A stretch of 64,000 nucleotides of DNA from Catenulispora sp. MAP5-51 (lineage in GTDB: Bacteria; Actinomycetota; Actinomycetes; Streptomycetales; Catenulisporaceae): NCBI RefSeq assembly GCF_041261205.1, contig NZ_JBGCCH010000033.1:1-64000 (forward strand). Reading direction: 5' to 3'. Shown here in pieces: positions 25,035 through 34,499 of the stretch (the first letter of the stretch is position 1; each line of letters starts with the position of its first letter). A model generated the notes under the pieces. That model saw only the letters and a program-made list of their open reading frames with translations. It made no database searches and was not told the DNA's origin. Made by a program: the position numbers and the translations under genes.

Positions 25035-26636
25035 ATGAGAACTCGAGTCGCCTCGGCCGTCGTCGCACTACTTACCGCATTGGTGACATCCCTGATGCCC
25101 GCTGCGAGTGCATCGCCGGCTCCGGTCCTGACCGGATCGTGGACCGGGACGTGGGCGGTGTCTCCGCAAAGCGGCGGCGCCTCCTTCAACCAGCAGACGC
25201 TGCGCCAGATCGTGCACACCAGCATCGGCGGGACGTCGGCGCGGTTGCAGATCTCGAATGTGTTCGGCGGGCAGGCGTTGGCGATCGCCGATGTGCACAT
25301 CGCGGTGCGCTCGTCCGGGTCGTCGATCGTCGCCGGGACCGACCGGGTGGTCACGTTCGGGGGTCAGGCCTCGATGAGCGTCCCGGCCGGTGCCGTGGCG
25401 ATCAGTGATCCGATCGCGTTCTCGGTGTCGGCGTTGTCGGATGTCGCGGTCAGCATCTACCTGCCGGCCGGGACCGGGCCCTCGACGTACCACCAGCAGG
25501 GGACGGCGACCACCTACGTCGCGGCCGGTGACGTCAGCGGGAGCGGCGGCCTGGCCAGTCCGCAGACGACCGGGAGCTACTACTTCCTGACCAACCTCGA
25601 TGTGCAGAACCCGGCATCGCAGGGTGCTGTGGTGACGCTCGGGGCGTCGATCACCGACGGGGTCGCGTCCTCGGCGGACTCCAACCGGCGCTGGCCGAAC
25701 GACCTGGCGGTGCGTCTGGCCCAGACCGGGCACCAGATCGGGGTGCTGAACCAGGGGATCAGCGGCAACCGGCTGCTGGTCGACGGGGCCGGGCAGAGTG
25801 CGCTCAACCGGTTCGCGCGGGATGTGCTGGCGCAGCCCGGGGTGCAGTGGGTGATCTTCTCCGACGATCCCATCAACGATCTGGGCTCGACCAGTCCGCC
25901 GCCGACGTCCGGCCAGCTCATCGCCGGTGCCCAGCAGCTGGCCTCGCTGGCGCACCAGCACGGGGTGAAGTTCCTGTGCTCGACGCTGACGCCGTATCAG
26001 GGTGCTTCGTACTGGACGCAGCAGGGGGAGACGGCGCGGGAGGCTTTCAACGCCTGGGTGCGCAGTTCGGGCAACGGCTGCGACGGGGTGATCGACCAGG
26101 ACGCCGCGACGCACGACCCGGCGAACCCGAGCACCTACCTCCCGGCGTACGACAGCGGCGACCACCTGCACCCGAACGAGGCCGGGCTGCAGGCGATCGC
26201 GAACGCGGTGAACCTGGCGCTGTTCGGTGCTCCGGCGGCGACTCCGGTCGTCAGCTTCCGGGCGCATGCCAACGGCATGATCGTGACGGCGGACAACGCG
26301 GGCGCCGCGCCGCTGATCGCCAACCGGACGGCGGTGGGGCCGTGGGAGTCGTTCGACCTGATCAGCAATCCGGACGGCAGCGTGAGCCTGCGGGCGCATG
26401 CGAACGGCGACATCGTGACGGCCGACAACGCCGGCGCCGCGCCGTTGATCGCCAACCGGACGGCGATCGGGCCGTGGGAGTCGTTCGACCTGATCGACAA
26501 CGTCGGCGGGACGGTCAGCCTGCGGGCCCATGCCGACGGGGACATCGTCACCGCGGAGAACGCCGGCGCCTCGGCGCTGATCGCGAACCGGACGGCGATC
26601 GGGGGGTGGGAGACGTTCGACCTGATCCAGGACTGA
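25035..26636 (+). CDS. Secreted SGNH/GDSL-type esterase with fascin-like C-terminus
   Basis: 533 residues; ATG behind GAGGGGG. A signal peptide (VASAVVALLTALVTSLMPAA) and a beta-rich N-terminal domain (30-195) precede the SGNH hydrolase core. The Ser205 motif is LGASITDG, where the common Asp before Ser is Ala. Block III is GISGNRLL with the oxyanion Asn, DPINDLG carries another block, and DHLHPNEAG is the catalytic Asp-His block. Similar proteins deacetylate xylan or other acylated glycans. Three fascin-like repeats finish the protein. The gene is the second in an operon with GH95, suggesting de-esterification alongside glycan cleavage. Confidence 0.87.
   Translation: MRTRVASAVVALLTALVTSLMPAASASPAPVLTGSWTGTWAVSPQSGGASFNQQTLRQIVHTSIGGTSARLQISNVFGGQALAIADVHIAVRSSGSSIVAGTDRVVTFGGQASMSVPAGAVAISDPIAFSVSALSDVAVSIYLPAGTGPSTYHQQGTATTYVAAGDVSGSGGLASPQTTGSYYFLTNLDVQNPASQGAVVTLGASITDGVASSADSNRRWPNDLAVRLAQTGHQIGVLNQGISGNRLLVDGAGQSALNRFARDVLAQPGVQWVIFSDDPINDLGSTSPPPTSGQLIAGAQQLASLAHQHGVKFLCSTLTPYQGASYWTQQGETAREAFNAWVRSSGNGCDGVIDQDAATHDPANPSTYLPAYDSGDHLHPNEAGLQAIANAVNLALFGAPAATPVVSFRAHANGMIVTADNAGAAPLIANRTAVGPWESFDLISNPDGSVSLRAHANGDIVTADNAGAAPLIANRTAIGPWESFDLIDNVGGTVSLRAHADGDIVTAENAGASALIANRTAIGGWETFDLIQD
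26250..26633 (+). repeat. Three tandem fascin-like repeats (SGNH esterase)
   Basis: Fourth occurrence of the module, three repeats of 44-45 codons. The first copy carries NGMIVTADNAG instead of NGDIV, showing slow divergence between repeats. Confidence 0.88.
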
Positions 26637-26714
26637 GGCGGGCGGGCTGGGCTATTGTCGGTCCCAACCGAACCCTACTGAGCAGTAGCTCAGCTCGCAC
26701 ACTCAGGAGCGCCG

Positions 26715-27107
26715 ATGCACCCGTTCCGCGCAGCGGTGGAGGCCCGCGACACGGCCGCGATCGAGGCGATGCTCGCCGAGAACGTCGTGTTCACCAGCCC
26801 CGTCGCCTTCAAGCCGTACCCGGGCAAGGCCATCACCGCGGCGATCCTGCGCGGCGTGCTGCGGGTCTTCGAGGACTTCCAGTACGTGCGCGAGATCGCC
26901 GGCGCCGACGGCCGCGACCACGCCCTGGTGTTCACCGCGACCGTGAACGGCAAGCAGGTCAACGGCTGCGACTTCCTGCACTTCGACGAGGACGGCCGCA
27001 TCGACGACTTCATGGTCATGGTCCGCCCCCTGTCCGGCGCCCAGGCCCTCGCCGAGGCGATGGGCGCCCAGTTCGAGCAGATCAGCGCGGAGGCGATGGG
27101 CGGCTGA
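26715..27107 (+). CDS. SnoaL-like / NTF2-fold protein
   Basis: 130 residues; ATG behind CAGGAG. The alpha/beta cone pattern of NTF2-like proteins is seen: MHPFRAAVEARDTAAIEAML, ENVVFTSPVAFKPYPGK, then HALVFTATVNGKQVNGCDFL and DGRIDDFMVMVRPL. These small proteins are isomerases, hydrolases or ligand binders; no specific role can be assigned. A hairpin-like palindrome CTGAGC-AGTA-GCTCAG lies at 26678-26693 just before the gene, possibly an operator. A terminator follows. Confidence 0.78.
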   Translation: MHPFRAAVEARDTAAIEAMLAENVVFTSPVAFKPYPGKAITAAILRGVLRVFEDFQYVREIAGADGRDHALVFTATVNGKQVNGCDFLHFDEDGRIDDFMVMVRPLSGAQALAEAMGAQFEQISAEAMGG

Positions 27108-27143
27108 GGTCGGCTTTCAGGTTTCAGGGTTTTGCGGCTATCA

Positions 27144-27173
27144 GCCTCCCGGCGGCTTCGGCTGCCGGGAGGC
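27144..27173 (+). terminator. Hairpin terminator after the SnoaL-like gene
   Basis: Perfect 10-bp arms GCCTCCCGGC and GCCGGGAGGC around a 10-base loop, 36 bases past the stop, without a T-run. Confidence 0.7.
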
Positions 27174-27273
27174 GTTATCGATCCGTGATCCGAGCCCTGA
27201 CAACGGGGGTCGATCATGCGCGTCTTTCCGAGTGAGAGTGCGGAACGGCACTAACCAACGGGAAGGCATTGAT

Positions 27274-28029
27274 ATGCGTACGGGACACATCATTTCGGCC
27301 ACCACCGCGACCGTGGCGCTCGTCGCCGGTCTGGCGGGCTGTTCCAGCAGCGGGTCGAAGGCGACGGCGCAGGCGGGTGCGCCGACTGCCACCGCGACGA
27401 GTGCGCAGGCTGCCAACCCGACGACGATTGCCGCGACGACTGCCGCGACGAGCGCCGCCGGTGCGGCGACGACCACGAGCACGACCGGCGCGACGGGCGC
27501 CGGCGGCGGCCAGACGATCGCAGCGGTGCTGGCGGCGTTCGGCCCCGGCTCGATCACCGGCGCGCACCAACCAACGGCCGACGCGGCGTGGGTGGCGCGG
27601 GTCCAGAAGAACAAGACCTCGGCTTCACAGGCGAGCGACCCGAAGATGCTGAACCTCATGGCCCTGGTCGACGAGGCCGCCCGAGAGAAGGACGCGAACT
27701 CGCTCGCCCGGCTGTGCTCAGACGCCTGCGACCCGAAGGTTCAGGCCCCGTTGTGGCAGAAGCCCGGTGTCCTGGACGTGCTGACGCTGCTGATCGAGCA
27801 GGGTCCGCTGTGGGGCGAGGGGGCGGCGATCCCCGACTTCGTGGTGGCCGGCAATTCCGCCACGTCGTTCGCCAACGCCCCGGACTCCGCGTTCGGTAAG
27901 GCGGCGGGCGTCGATTCACCGGTCGCGTACTTCAAGAAGTACCCCTACTGGACCGCGTTCCAGAACGGCAGCGGCGGTTCGAACCTGCAGACGGAGTGGG
28001 CTGGGATCAGCGTGGTGGCGGCGAGGTAG
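27274..28029 (+). CDS. Ala/Thr-rich secreted lipoprotein of unknown function
   Basis: 251 residues from ATG 27274 behind GGGAAGG. A signal sequence with lipobox LAGC (Cys24, VALVAGLAGCSSSG) predicts a lipid anchor on the outer membrane face. A low-complexity Ala/Thr/Ser linker follows (about 27-75). The remaining domain (about 80-251) has two cysteines (LCSDACD) and aromatic residues near the end (YFKKYPYWTAF). I do not recognise the family. It precedes the lactonase gene by 53 bases. Confidence 0.7.
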   Translation: MRTGHIISATTATVALVAGLAGCSSSGSKATAQAGAPTATATSAQAANPTTIAATTAATSAAGAATTTSTTGATGAGGGQTIAAVLAAFGPGSITGAHQPTADAAWVARVQKNKTSASQASDPKMLNLMALVDEAAREKDANSLARLCSDACDPKVQAPLWQKPGVLDVLTLLIEQGPLWGEGAAIPDFVVAGNSATSFANAPDSAFGKAAGVDSPVAYFKKYPYWTAFQNGSGGSNLQTEWAGISVVAAR

Positions 28030-28082
28030 CGACACGGAAGCTTCGGCGTCCGCCGAAACGATCGGCTCCTAGCCTGGGTGCC

Positions 28083-29213
28083 ATGGAACAGAGCCAGGCG
28101 GTGTGCCGCACGGTACGAGGCGACGTCGACCCCGGCGCGCTCGGCCGCGTCCTCGCCCACGAGCACCTTCTCGCGCTGCTCGTGGGACCGGGGACGTTTG
28201 GCCGGGACGTGGGCGCCGCCGGGTTCGACGACGCGTTTGAAGACGCCCAGGTCGAAGCCGCGGCCAAAGCCCTGAGCGGCCTGCGCGAGCTGGGCTTCGG
28301 CACGGTCGTCGACCTGAGCCCCTACGGCGACGCGGGCCGCGATGCATATGGCGCCAACGCCGCGCTTCTGCCGCGCATCGCCGAGGCCACCGGGCTGAAC
28401 ATCGTCTCGGGCACGGCCACCTACCGCGAGGAGTTCAGCCCCGACTGGGTCAAGCAGGCCGGCATCGACGATCTCGTTCGCCGCTTCGTCGCCGACGCCA
28501 CGACCGGGATCGGCACCGACATCGGCACCGGGACCAGCACCGGCACCAGCACCGACATCGACAGCGGCGCCAGTGCCGGCACCGGCGTGCGCGCCGGCAT
28601 CCTCGGCGAGCAGCCGACCAGCGAGGGCCGCATCACCGAACACGAGGAACGCGGCCTGCGCGCGGCGGCCCGTGCGCACCACCTGACCGGCCTGGCGATC
28701 AGCACGCATACCACCCACGGCACCATGGCCCTGGAGCAGATCGACCTGCTGGAGGAGGAAGAGGTCCCCCTGGACCGCGTGGTCATCGGCCACATGGACA
28801 ACCACCCCGACCTGGACTATGTCCGCCGCGTCCTGGACCGCGGCGTCACCATCGGCTTCGACTCCATCGGCAAGCAGTACTGGGACGTCCGGCGCCCGCC
28901 GCTGCCCGACCAACAGCCCGACCAGCAGCCCGACGGTCCCTTCTCCAAGACCGCGATCAAGCAGTCCGACTCCACCCGGGCCCACCGTCTGGCCATGCTC
29001 GTCGCCGAGGGGTACGCCGACCAGATCGTGCTGTCCATGGACCTGACCGGCGGCCAGATGTGGCTCAATCCCGCGACCCACGGCCGGTACGGCTACGGCT
29101 ACCTCGGACGCGTGTTCCTCCAGCAGCTCCACAAGGCCGGAGTCAGCACCGAGGCCGTCGACAAGATGCTGATCGCCAATCCCGCGCGGCTGCTGTCCGT
29201 GCCCGCGCGGTGA
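28083..29213 (+). CDS. Phosphotriesterase-family metal hydrolase (lactonase-like)
   Basis: 376 residues, TIM-barrel amidohydrolase. Metal ligands are readable: AHEHLL (His26, His28), GILGE (Glu176, in the place of the bridging carbamyl-Lys), STHTTHG (His209), GHMDNHPD (His237) and LSMDLTG (Asp). Family members hydrolyse lactones or organophosphates. A Gly/Thr/Ser-rich insert of about 30 residues (about 141-168, GTDIGTGTSTGTSTDIDSG) just before the bridging residue is unusual and looks like tandem codon expansion. The start is ATG 28083 with a weak ribosome site. Confidence 0.83.
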   Translation: MEQSQAVCRTVRGDVDPGALGRVLAHEHLLALLVGPGTFGRDVGAAGFDDAFEDAQVEAAAKALSGLRELGFGTVVDLSPYGDAGRDAYGANAALLPRIAEATGLNIVSGTATYREEFSPDWVKQAGIDDLVRRFVADATTGIGTDIGTGTSTGTSTDIDSGASAGTGVRAGILGEQPTSEGRITEHEERGLRAAARAHHLTGLAISTHTTHGTMALEQIDLLEEEEVPLDRVVIGHMDNHPDLDYVRRVLDRGVTIGFDSIGKQYWDVRRPPLPDQQPDQQPDGPFSKTAIKQSDSTRAHRLAMLVAEGYADQIVLSMDLTGGQMWLNPATHGRYGYGYLGRVFLQQLHKAGVSTEAVDKMLIANPARLLSVPAR

Positions 29214-29535
29214 GGAAAGCCCCCCACACAGACCTACGAAACGCTCCCTCCGCCGAGTCCTCGGCGGGTGACGAGGATCCCGCGCTCCAGACGTGGCCGC
29301 CCGGCGCATCGCCGATGCCCGCGCCGCAGCCTGGGTGCCACCTCCCGTGGCGCGGCGTCGTGCCCGGCTTCCTCTCGCGTCCCGTAGGCACTTCCCATCC
29401 TTCGCCGTGCCGGGCGTTCCGGCAATTTCTCCGGTCTTGCCGTGATGATCGGGCTCGGATCGGGCTCGGATCGGACTCATAGTCGTCGATCAACGGGGTA
29501 TGGCGGTGCGGACCCGAGGTAGGGAGGCGCAAGCC
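29214..29535. other. Intergenic region between lactonase and universal stress protein genes
   Basis: 322 bases with no credible gene. It holds a hairpin with CCGCCGAG/CTCGGCGG arms at 29250-29267, 36 bases past the lactonase stop and a likely terminator. A direct repeat GATCGGGCTCG (about 29447-29470) lies in the presumed promoter of the stress-protein gene. Nothing else was recognised. Confidence 0.5.
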
Positions 29536-30360
29536 ATGGAATCCGGCGTCGTCGTCGGCTACGACCAGAGTTCGCCGGGTGAGCGGGTGCTCGAGGAGGC
29601 GGCCGCCGAGGCTGCTCGGCGCGAGGTCCCGCTCACCGTCGTCCACGCGCGGAACACCGCGCACCACGTCGCCGAGGAAGGCGCCGGCCGGGTCAGCCGC
29701 CGCCACCCCGGTCTGCGAGTGCGGGCCCGCAGCATCGCCGGTCCCGCCCCGGCCGCGCTGGTCGAGGAGGCGTCCGGGGCGGATCTGCTGGTCCTGGGCC
29801 AACGCGGCCTCGGCGGGCTCGGCAGGTTCGGCGGGTTCCGTGGGCCCGCCGGGTTCGGCGGCGGCCTGCGCCCCGGCTCCGCCGCGCTGCGCACGGTCGC
29901 CCGCGCCGCGTGCCCGGCCATGGTCGTGCGCGGCCCGGAGCATCGGACCCGGGGGACGGTGCTGGCGGCGGTGACCGTCGGGGCCGACGCCGAGGAACTG
30001 CTCGACGTCGCCTTCGCCGAGGCCGCGGCCCGCGGTGCACGGCTCAAGGCGGTCAGCGCGATGGAGAACCACTGGTCGCGGATGTTCGCCCGCGACGCCG
30101 GCCAGGCGGGCCGTGCGGAGCAGGCGCTGGAGCAGCTGCTGGCGCCCTGGCCGGACCGGTATCCCGGCGTCGTGGCGGACCACGAGCTCGTCGAGGGCTC
30201 GCCGGCGACGTTCCTCACCGCCGCGACGACCTACGCCGACCTCATCGTGGTCGGAGTCCGGCGGCGCGCGGGCGGCCGGCGCGGGACGCGGGTCGGCCCG
30301 ATCGCCGAGACGCTGCTGATGCACGCCGATTGCCCGGTCGTAGTCGTCCCTCACAACTGA
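29536..30360 (+). CDS. Universal stress protein with two Usp domains
   Basis: 274 residues from ATG 29536 behind AGGGAGG. Two tandem UspA domains: the first has VVVGYDQSSPGERVLEEAA and ends AACPAMVVRGP; the second begins VLAAVTVGADAEELLDVAF and ends HADCPVVVVPHN. The first domain contains a Gly/Phe/Arg-rich insertion (GGLGRFGGFRGPAGFGGG) in the loop that usually forms the ATP-binding G-rich segment. Such tandem Usp proteins are typical of actinobacterial hypoxia or dormancy responses. Single gene. Confidence 0.86.
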   Translation: MESGVVVGYDQSSPGERVLEEAAAEAARREVPLTVVHARNTAHHVAEEGAGRVSRRHPGLRVRARSIAGPAPAALVEEASGADLLVLGQRGLGGLGRFGGFRGPAGFGGGLRPGSAALRTVARAACPAMVVRGPEHRTRGTVLAAVTVGADAEELLDVAFAEAAARGARLKAVSAMENHWSRMFARDAGQAGRAEQALEQLLAPWPDRYPGVVADHELVEGSPATFLTAATTYADLIVVGVRRRAGGRRGTRVGPIAETLLMHADCPVVVVPHN

Positions 30361-30412
30361 GGTGCGCGTAATCTTCTCTTGATCCGTCCGCAGCACTCAG
30401 GGATGTCGTCCA

Positions 30413-32458
30413 TTGAACTTCTGGTCCATCTACCAGCACGGGTTCGCGCGCGTCGCCGCCTGCACGGGCCACACGGTCATCGCCGACCCGCGGGCCAACG
30501 CCCAGGCGGTCCTGCGTCTGGCGCGCCGATGCTCCGAGGACGGGGTCGCCGTCGCGGTCTTCCCGGAGCTGTGCCTGACCGGCTATTCGATCGAGGACCT
30601 GCTGTTGCAGGACCCGGTGCTCGACGAGGTCGAGCAGGCGGTGGCCGAGATCGCGGCCGCCTCGGCCGAGCTGCTGCCGGTGCTGGTGTTCGGCGCGCCG
30701 CTGCGCTACCGGCACCGGATCTACAACTGCGCGGTGGTCGTGCACCGCGGCCGGATCCTCGGCGTCGTGCCCAAGTCCTACCCGCCGAACTACCGCGAGT
30801 TCTACGAGCGGCGGCAGATCGCCTCCGGCGAGGACGAGCGCGGCGGGAGCATCCGGGTGGCCGGCCAGGCCGTGCCGTTCGGCGTGGACCTGCTCTTCGA
30901 GGCCGAGGACGTGCCGGGGCTGGTGCTGCACGCCGAGATCTGCGAGGACATGTGGGTCCCGGTCCCGCCGAGCGCGCAGGCCGCGCTGGCCGGGGCGACG
31001 GTGCTGGTGAACCTTTCGGGCAGCCCGATCACCGTGGGCCGCGCCGAGGATCGCAAACTGCTGTGCCGCTCGGCCTCCGCGCGCTGCCTGGCCGCCTACG
31101 TCTACGCCGCGGCCGGGCTCGGCGAGTCGAGCACCGACCTGTCGTGGGACGGGCAGACCATGATCTACGAGAACGGCGCGCTGCTGGCCGAGACCGAGCG
31201 CTTCCCGCTCGGGGACTCCCTCGCCGTGGCCGACGTGGACCTGGACCTGCTGCGGCAGGAGCGGGCCCGGATGGGGACCTTCGACGACAACCGGCGCGCC
31301 AACGCCGGGACCACCGGGGACTTCCGCCGGGTCGACTTCCTGCTCGACCCGCCGGGCACCGACCTGGGGCTGCGCCGCAAGGTCGAGCGGTTCCCGTTCG
31401 TCCCCGCCGACGCCGACCGGCTCGCCCTGGACTGCTACGAGGCCTACAACATCCAGGTCACGGCCCTGCAGCAGCGCCTGGCCGCGATCGGCGGGCCGAA
31501 GGTGGTGATCGGCGTCTCCGGCGGGCTGGACTCCACGCACGCGCTGATCGTCGCCGCCCGCGCCATGGACCGCGCCGGCCGCCCGCGCACCGACATCCTG
31601 GCGTACACGATGCCCGGCTTCGCCACCGGCGAGCACACCAAGGGCAACGCCCACAAACTGATGGCATCGCTGGGCGTCACCGCCGCCGAGCTGGACATCA
31701 CCTCGACCGCGCGGCTGATGCTGCAGGAGATGGGGCATCCGTTCGGCGACGGCGAGCCGGTGTACGACGTCACCTTCGAGAACGTCCAGGCGGGCCTGCG
31801 CACCGACTACCTGTTCCGGCTGGCCAACCAGCGCGGCGGCATCGTGCTGGGCACCGGCGACCTGTCGGAGCTGGCGCTGGGCTGGTGCACGTACGGCGTC
31901 GGGGACCAGATGAGCCACTACAACGTGAACTCCGGCGTCCCCAAGACCCTGATCCAGCACCTGATCCGCTGGGTGGTCGGCAGCGGCCAGTTCGACGAGC
32001 AGACCGACGAGACGTTGCTGGCGATCCTGGACACCGAGATCAGCCCGGAGCTGGTCCCCGGCGAGGAGCTCCAGTCCACCGAGGACAAGATCGGCCCCTA
32101 CGCGCTGCACGACTTCACGCTCTTCCACATCCTGCGCCACGGCTTCCGCCCCTCCAAGATCGCCTTCCTGGCCTGGCACGCCTGGCGCGACGCCGAAGCC
32201 GGCGTGTGGCCCCCGAACTTCCCGCCGGCCAAGCGCGTGGCCTACGACCTGGACCAGATCCGCCACTGGCTGGAGTACTTCCTGCGCCGCTACTTCGCCT
32301 TCGCGCAGTTCAAGCGCTCGGCCATGCCGAACGGCCCGAAGGTGCTGGCCGGCGGCTCGCTGTCGCCGCGCGGCGACTGGCGCGCGCCGTCGGACGGCAC
32401 GGCCCAGGCGTGGCTGCGGGATCTGGCGCGGATCGGGGAGCCGGGGGAGCCCGGGTAG
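30413..32458 (+). CDS. nadE: Glutamine-dependent NAD(+) synthetase
   Basis: 681 residues, the usual length of the two-domain actinobacterial enzyme. It makes NAD+ from deamido-NAD, ATP and glutamine. The N-terminal nitrilase-type glutaminase has FPELCLTGY (Glu52), VPKSY (Lys121) and AEICEDMW (Cys177). The C-terminal synthetase has the pyrophosphatase loop GVSGGLDST and the closing [11 protein letters not shown]. The start is TTG 30413, chosen because the N-terminus [18 protein letters not shown] matches the mycobacterial enzyme as I recall it. Convergent with an acetyltransferase gene; a small AGCCCG/CGGGCT hairpin sits at the junction (32457-32473). Confidence 0.95.
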   Translation: MNFWSIYQHGFARVAACTGHTVIADPRANAQAVLRLARRCSEDGVAVAVFPELCLTGYSIEDLLLQDPVLDEVEQAVAEIAAASAELLPVLVFGAPLRYRHRIYNCAVVVHRGRILGVVPKSYPPNYREFYERRQIASGEDERGGSIRVAGQAVPFGVDLLFEAEDVPGLVLHAEICEDMWVPVPPSAQAALAGATVLVNLSGSPITVGRAEDRKLLCRSASARCLAAYVYAAAGLGESSTDLSWDGQTMIYENGALLAETERFPLGDSLAVADVDLDLLRQERARMGTFDDNRRANAGTTGDFRRVDFLLDPPGTDLGLRRKVERFPFVPADADRLALDCYEAYNIQVTALQQRLAAIGGPKVVIGVSGGLDSTHALIVAARAMDRAGRPRTDILAYTMPGFATGEHTKGNAHKLMASLGVTAAELDITSTARLMLQEMGHPFGDGEPVYDVTFENVQAGLRTDYLFRLANQRGGIVLGTGDLSELALGWCTYGVGDQMSHYNVNSGVPKTLIQHLIRWVVGSGQFDEQTDETLLAILDTEISPELVPGEELQSTEDKIGPYALHDFTLFHILRHGFRPSKIAFLAWHAWRDAEAGVWPPNFPPAKRVAYDLDQIRHWLEYFLRRYFAFAQFKRSAMPNGPKVLAGGSLSPRGDWRAPSDGTAQAWLRDLARIGEPGEPG

Positions 32459-32472
32459 CCCGGTCGTCGGGC

Positions 32473-32991
32473 TCAGCCCTGAGGAACGATCTCCTTGCGG
32501 AAGGTGACGAACTCAGGGCTCATGCCCATGCGCTCCTTGTAAAAGGGCATAGACAAAGGGTTGTTGAGCTCGGTCTCCAGAAGCACCACTTCCGCACCGC
32601 GCTCGCGCCCCCACTCTTCCGCAGCCTGCATCAGCGCGGTTCCGACACCGTCGCGCCGGTGTGCTGCCACGACGCCGAGGCTGTCGATGTGCAGCCGCCG
32701 GCGGGAGAAGTCGCTTTGCACCTGCCGCTCAGCGGTCTCGATCGGTTCGAGCAGCGTCGCCGAGACGGCGCCGGCCACGACGCCGTCGACCTCTGCGAGC
32801 AGTATCAGCATGTCCTGGCGGTCGCCGAACTCGACATGGCCCTCTTCGAACCAGTCAGCCAGACCCTCTTCGGACGGTACACGGAACATGTGCGGGTTCA
32901 GGGCCGCGAAGTACTCGCCCATCTCGCGCCAGACGATGGCAACCGCCGCCCCGTCGCCGGTCCGGATTTCTCTGATCAGAACATCGGTCAT
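32473..32991 (-). CDS. GNAT-family N-acetyltransferase
   Basis: 172 residues from ATG 32991 (MTDVLIREIRTGDGAAVAIV). The acetyl-CoA binding region is LGVVAAHRRDGVGTALMQAA, followed by LLETELNNPLSMPFYKERMG. This matches standalone GNAT enzymes acting on small molecules or proteins. Substrate unknown. Convergent with nadE. Confidence 0.82.
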   Translation of the reverse strand: MTDVLIREIRTGDGAAVAIVWREMGEYFAALNPHMFRVPSEEGLADWFEEGHVEFGDRQDMLILLAEVDGVVAGAVSATLLEPIETAERQVQSDFSRRRLHIDSLGVVAAHRRDGVGTALMQAAEEWGRERGAEVVLLETELNNPLSMPFYKERMGMSPEFVTFRKEIVPQG

Positions 32992-33092
32992 CGATCCAGA
33001 GTGCCCAAACGAAGCCGACAATGTCGTGCCGCCGCAGCAGCACGACATCGTCGGCCGGACTATCGTCGGCCCGGGTCAGGACGCTGCGTCTC

Positions 33093-34328
33093 CTAGTGCA
33101 GCGCCATCACCGGGTCGCCGTTGGCGTCGAGCCCGGTCCCGGCGATCGTGCAGCTCCCGCCGCGCACCGCGCCGCTGTTGTACGCCTGGCGCACGCAGCT
33201 GCGCAGCGCCAGCTCGCCCCAGTAGTTCGGGTGCAGCGATTCCTGGATGTAGTACGGGCTGCTGCCGATGGTGCTGACGGTGCGGATCTGGTTGACCCAC
33301 TCGGTTTTGTCCACGGCGCCGGAGTTGGTCCAGGAGTTCAGGCCCTCTTCCTCCAACAGGCCGACAGTGTTCTCACACAGGCGGCGGCCGTTGAAGGCCG
33401 AGGAGATGTCGAGCTGCTTGATGTTGCCCAGGCCGCTCTGCGCGACCGCGCTGGACACCGCGCCGGAGATGGCCGGCAGGGCGGTGCCGTCGGCCCAGTT
33501 GGCGTCGGTGTTCCAGAAGCCGCAGCCGCCGGTGGACTGGCGGGTGTAGCCGGACTGGGAGTAGCGGAAGCCGGAGGAGGTCGGGATCGGCGAGGGGTAG
33601 TTCTGCACCAGGATCGAGTAGTCGCCGTCGGCGTAGCCGTCGTTGGCCATGGCCTGGTGGACGTTGCGCAGCGCCTGGGCGATGTGCGAGGTGACGGTGG
33701 CGATGTTGGACGCCGAGAAGTTGCCCGTCACCGAGGAGTCCTGGCTGCAGTACGAGGGCCACCACGAGGGCGTGGTCAGGAAGTCCTCGACGCAGGTGGT
33801 GACGATCGAGGAGAAGTTGAAGTCGTTCCCGCCGATCGAGACCGCGACCATGGTGACCTTGTGCGTGGCCGCGAAGTTCTGCAGCATCAGGGCCTGGCCC
33901 TGGTTGCCGCCGGAGTTGTAGAAGTCCAGCCCCGGCTTGAAGTTCCCGCTGTCGGTGTACGTCCCGGTCTCCGCGCCGCTGCACGCCAGGTTCAGCCCGT
34001 TCACGCCGCCGCCGATGTAGATCTCGGCGGACTGCGAGCGGTGGCAGCGCGCGATGGTCTCGGCGGTGTGGCCGGCGTTGTCGTAGTACGCCGTCGGGCC
34101 GAGCGCGTCGATCTCCGAGCTGTCGTTGTCGGTGTTGCCGGCCCATCGTCCGGCCTCGCCGGAGATGTAGCTGTCGCCGACGGAGACGACCCAGGGCGAC
34201 CCGCCCGGCGTGGCCGCGTGCGCCCCGGCGGCGCCGACCACGGTGGTGGTGGCGGCCAGTACCGGGACCAGGATTGCGCCCATAATCAGGGCACGAAGAC
34301 GAGTACGCGCCCGATGAAGCCTGCTCAT
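33093..34328 (-). CDS. Secreted SGNH hydrolase (lipase-like)
   Basis: 411 residues from ATG 34328 behind GAGAGG; an upstream TTG start is less likely. A signal peptide (ALIMGAILVPVLAATTTVVG) precedes a Streptomyces-lipase-like SGNH domain: VSVGDSYISGEAG (Ser nucleophile), LACSGAETGTY (Gly), SIGGNDFNF (Asn), and ESLHPNYWGELALRSC (His with following cysteines). Many cysteines suggest disulphides. It would hydrolyse esters outside the cell. Divergent from the GlxA regulator, which could control it. Confidence 0.88.
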   Translation of the reverse strand: MSRLHRARTRLRALIMGAILVPVLAATTTVVGAAGAHAATPGGSPWVVSVGDSYISGEAGRWAGNTDNDSSEIDALGPTAYYDNAGHTAETIARCHRSQSAEIYIGGGVNGLNLACSGAETGTYTDSGNFKPGLDFYNSGGNQGQALMLQNFAATHKVTMVAVSIGGNDFNFSSIVTTCVEDFLTTPSWWPSYCSQDSSVTGNFSASNIATVTSHIAQALRNVHQAMANDGYADGDYSILVQNYPSPIPTSSGFRYSQSGYTRQSTGGCGFWNTDANWADGTALPAISGAVSSAVAQSGLGNIKQLDISSAFNGRRLCENTVGLLEEEGLNSWTNSGAVDKTEWVNQIRTVSTIGSSPYYIQESLHPNYWGELALRSCVRQAYNSGAVRGGSCTIAGTGLDANGDPVMALH

Positions 34329-34499
34329 GCTGTGACCTCTCAAGAACCCGACAGGTGGTTGTTCCTTGCCGGGACCGATCGGCCGCGTCGCGTCCCTCGT
34401 TCCGTGAAAATGGCAGACCGCTCACGCCGTGGCAAGAGGGTGGGGGCAGATTGTTACCGTCGAGTATGGGACCGGGGTGATCGTTTCTAGAATGAGGCC

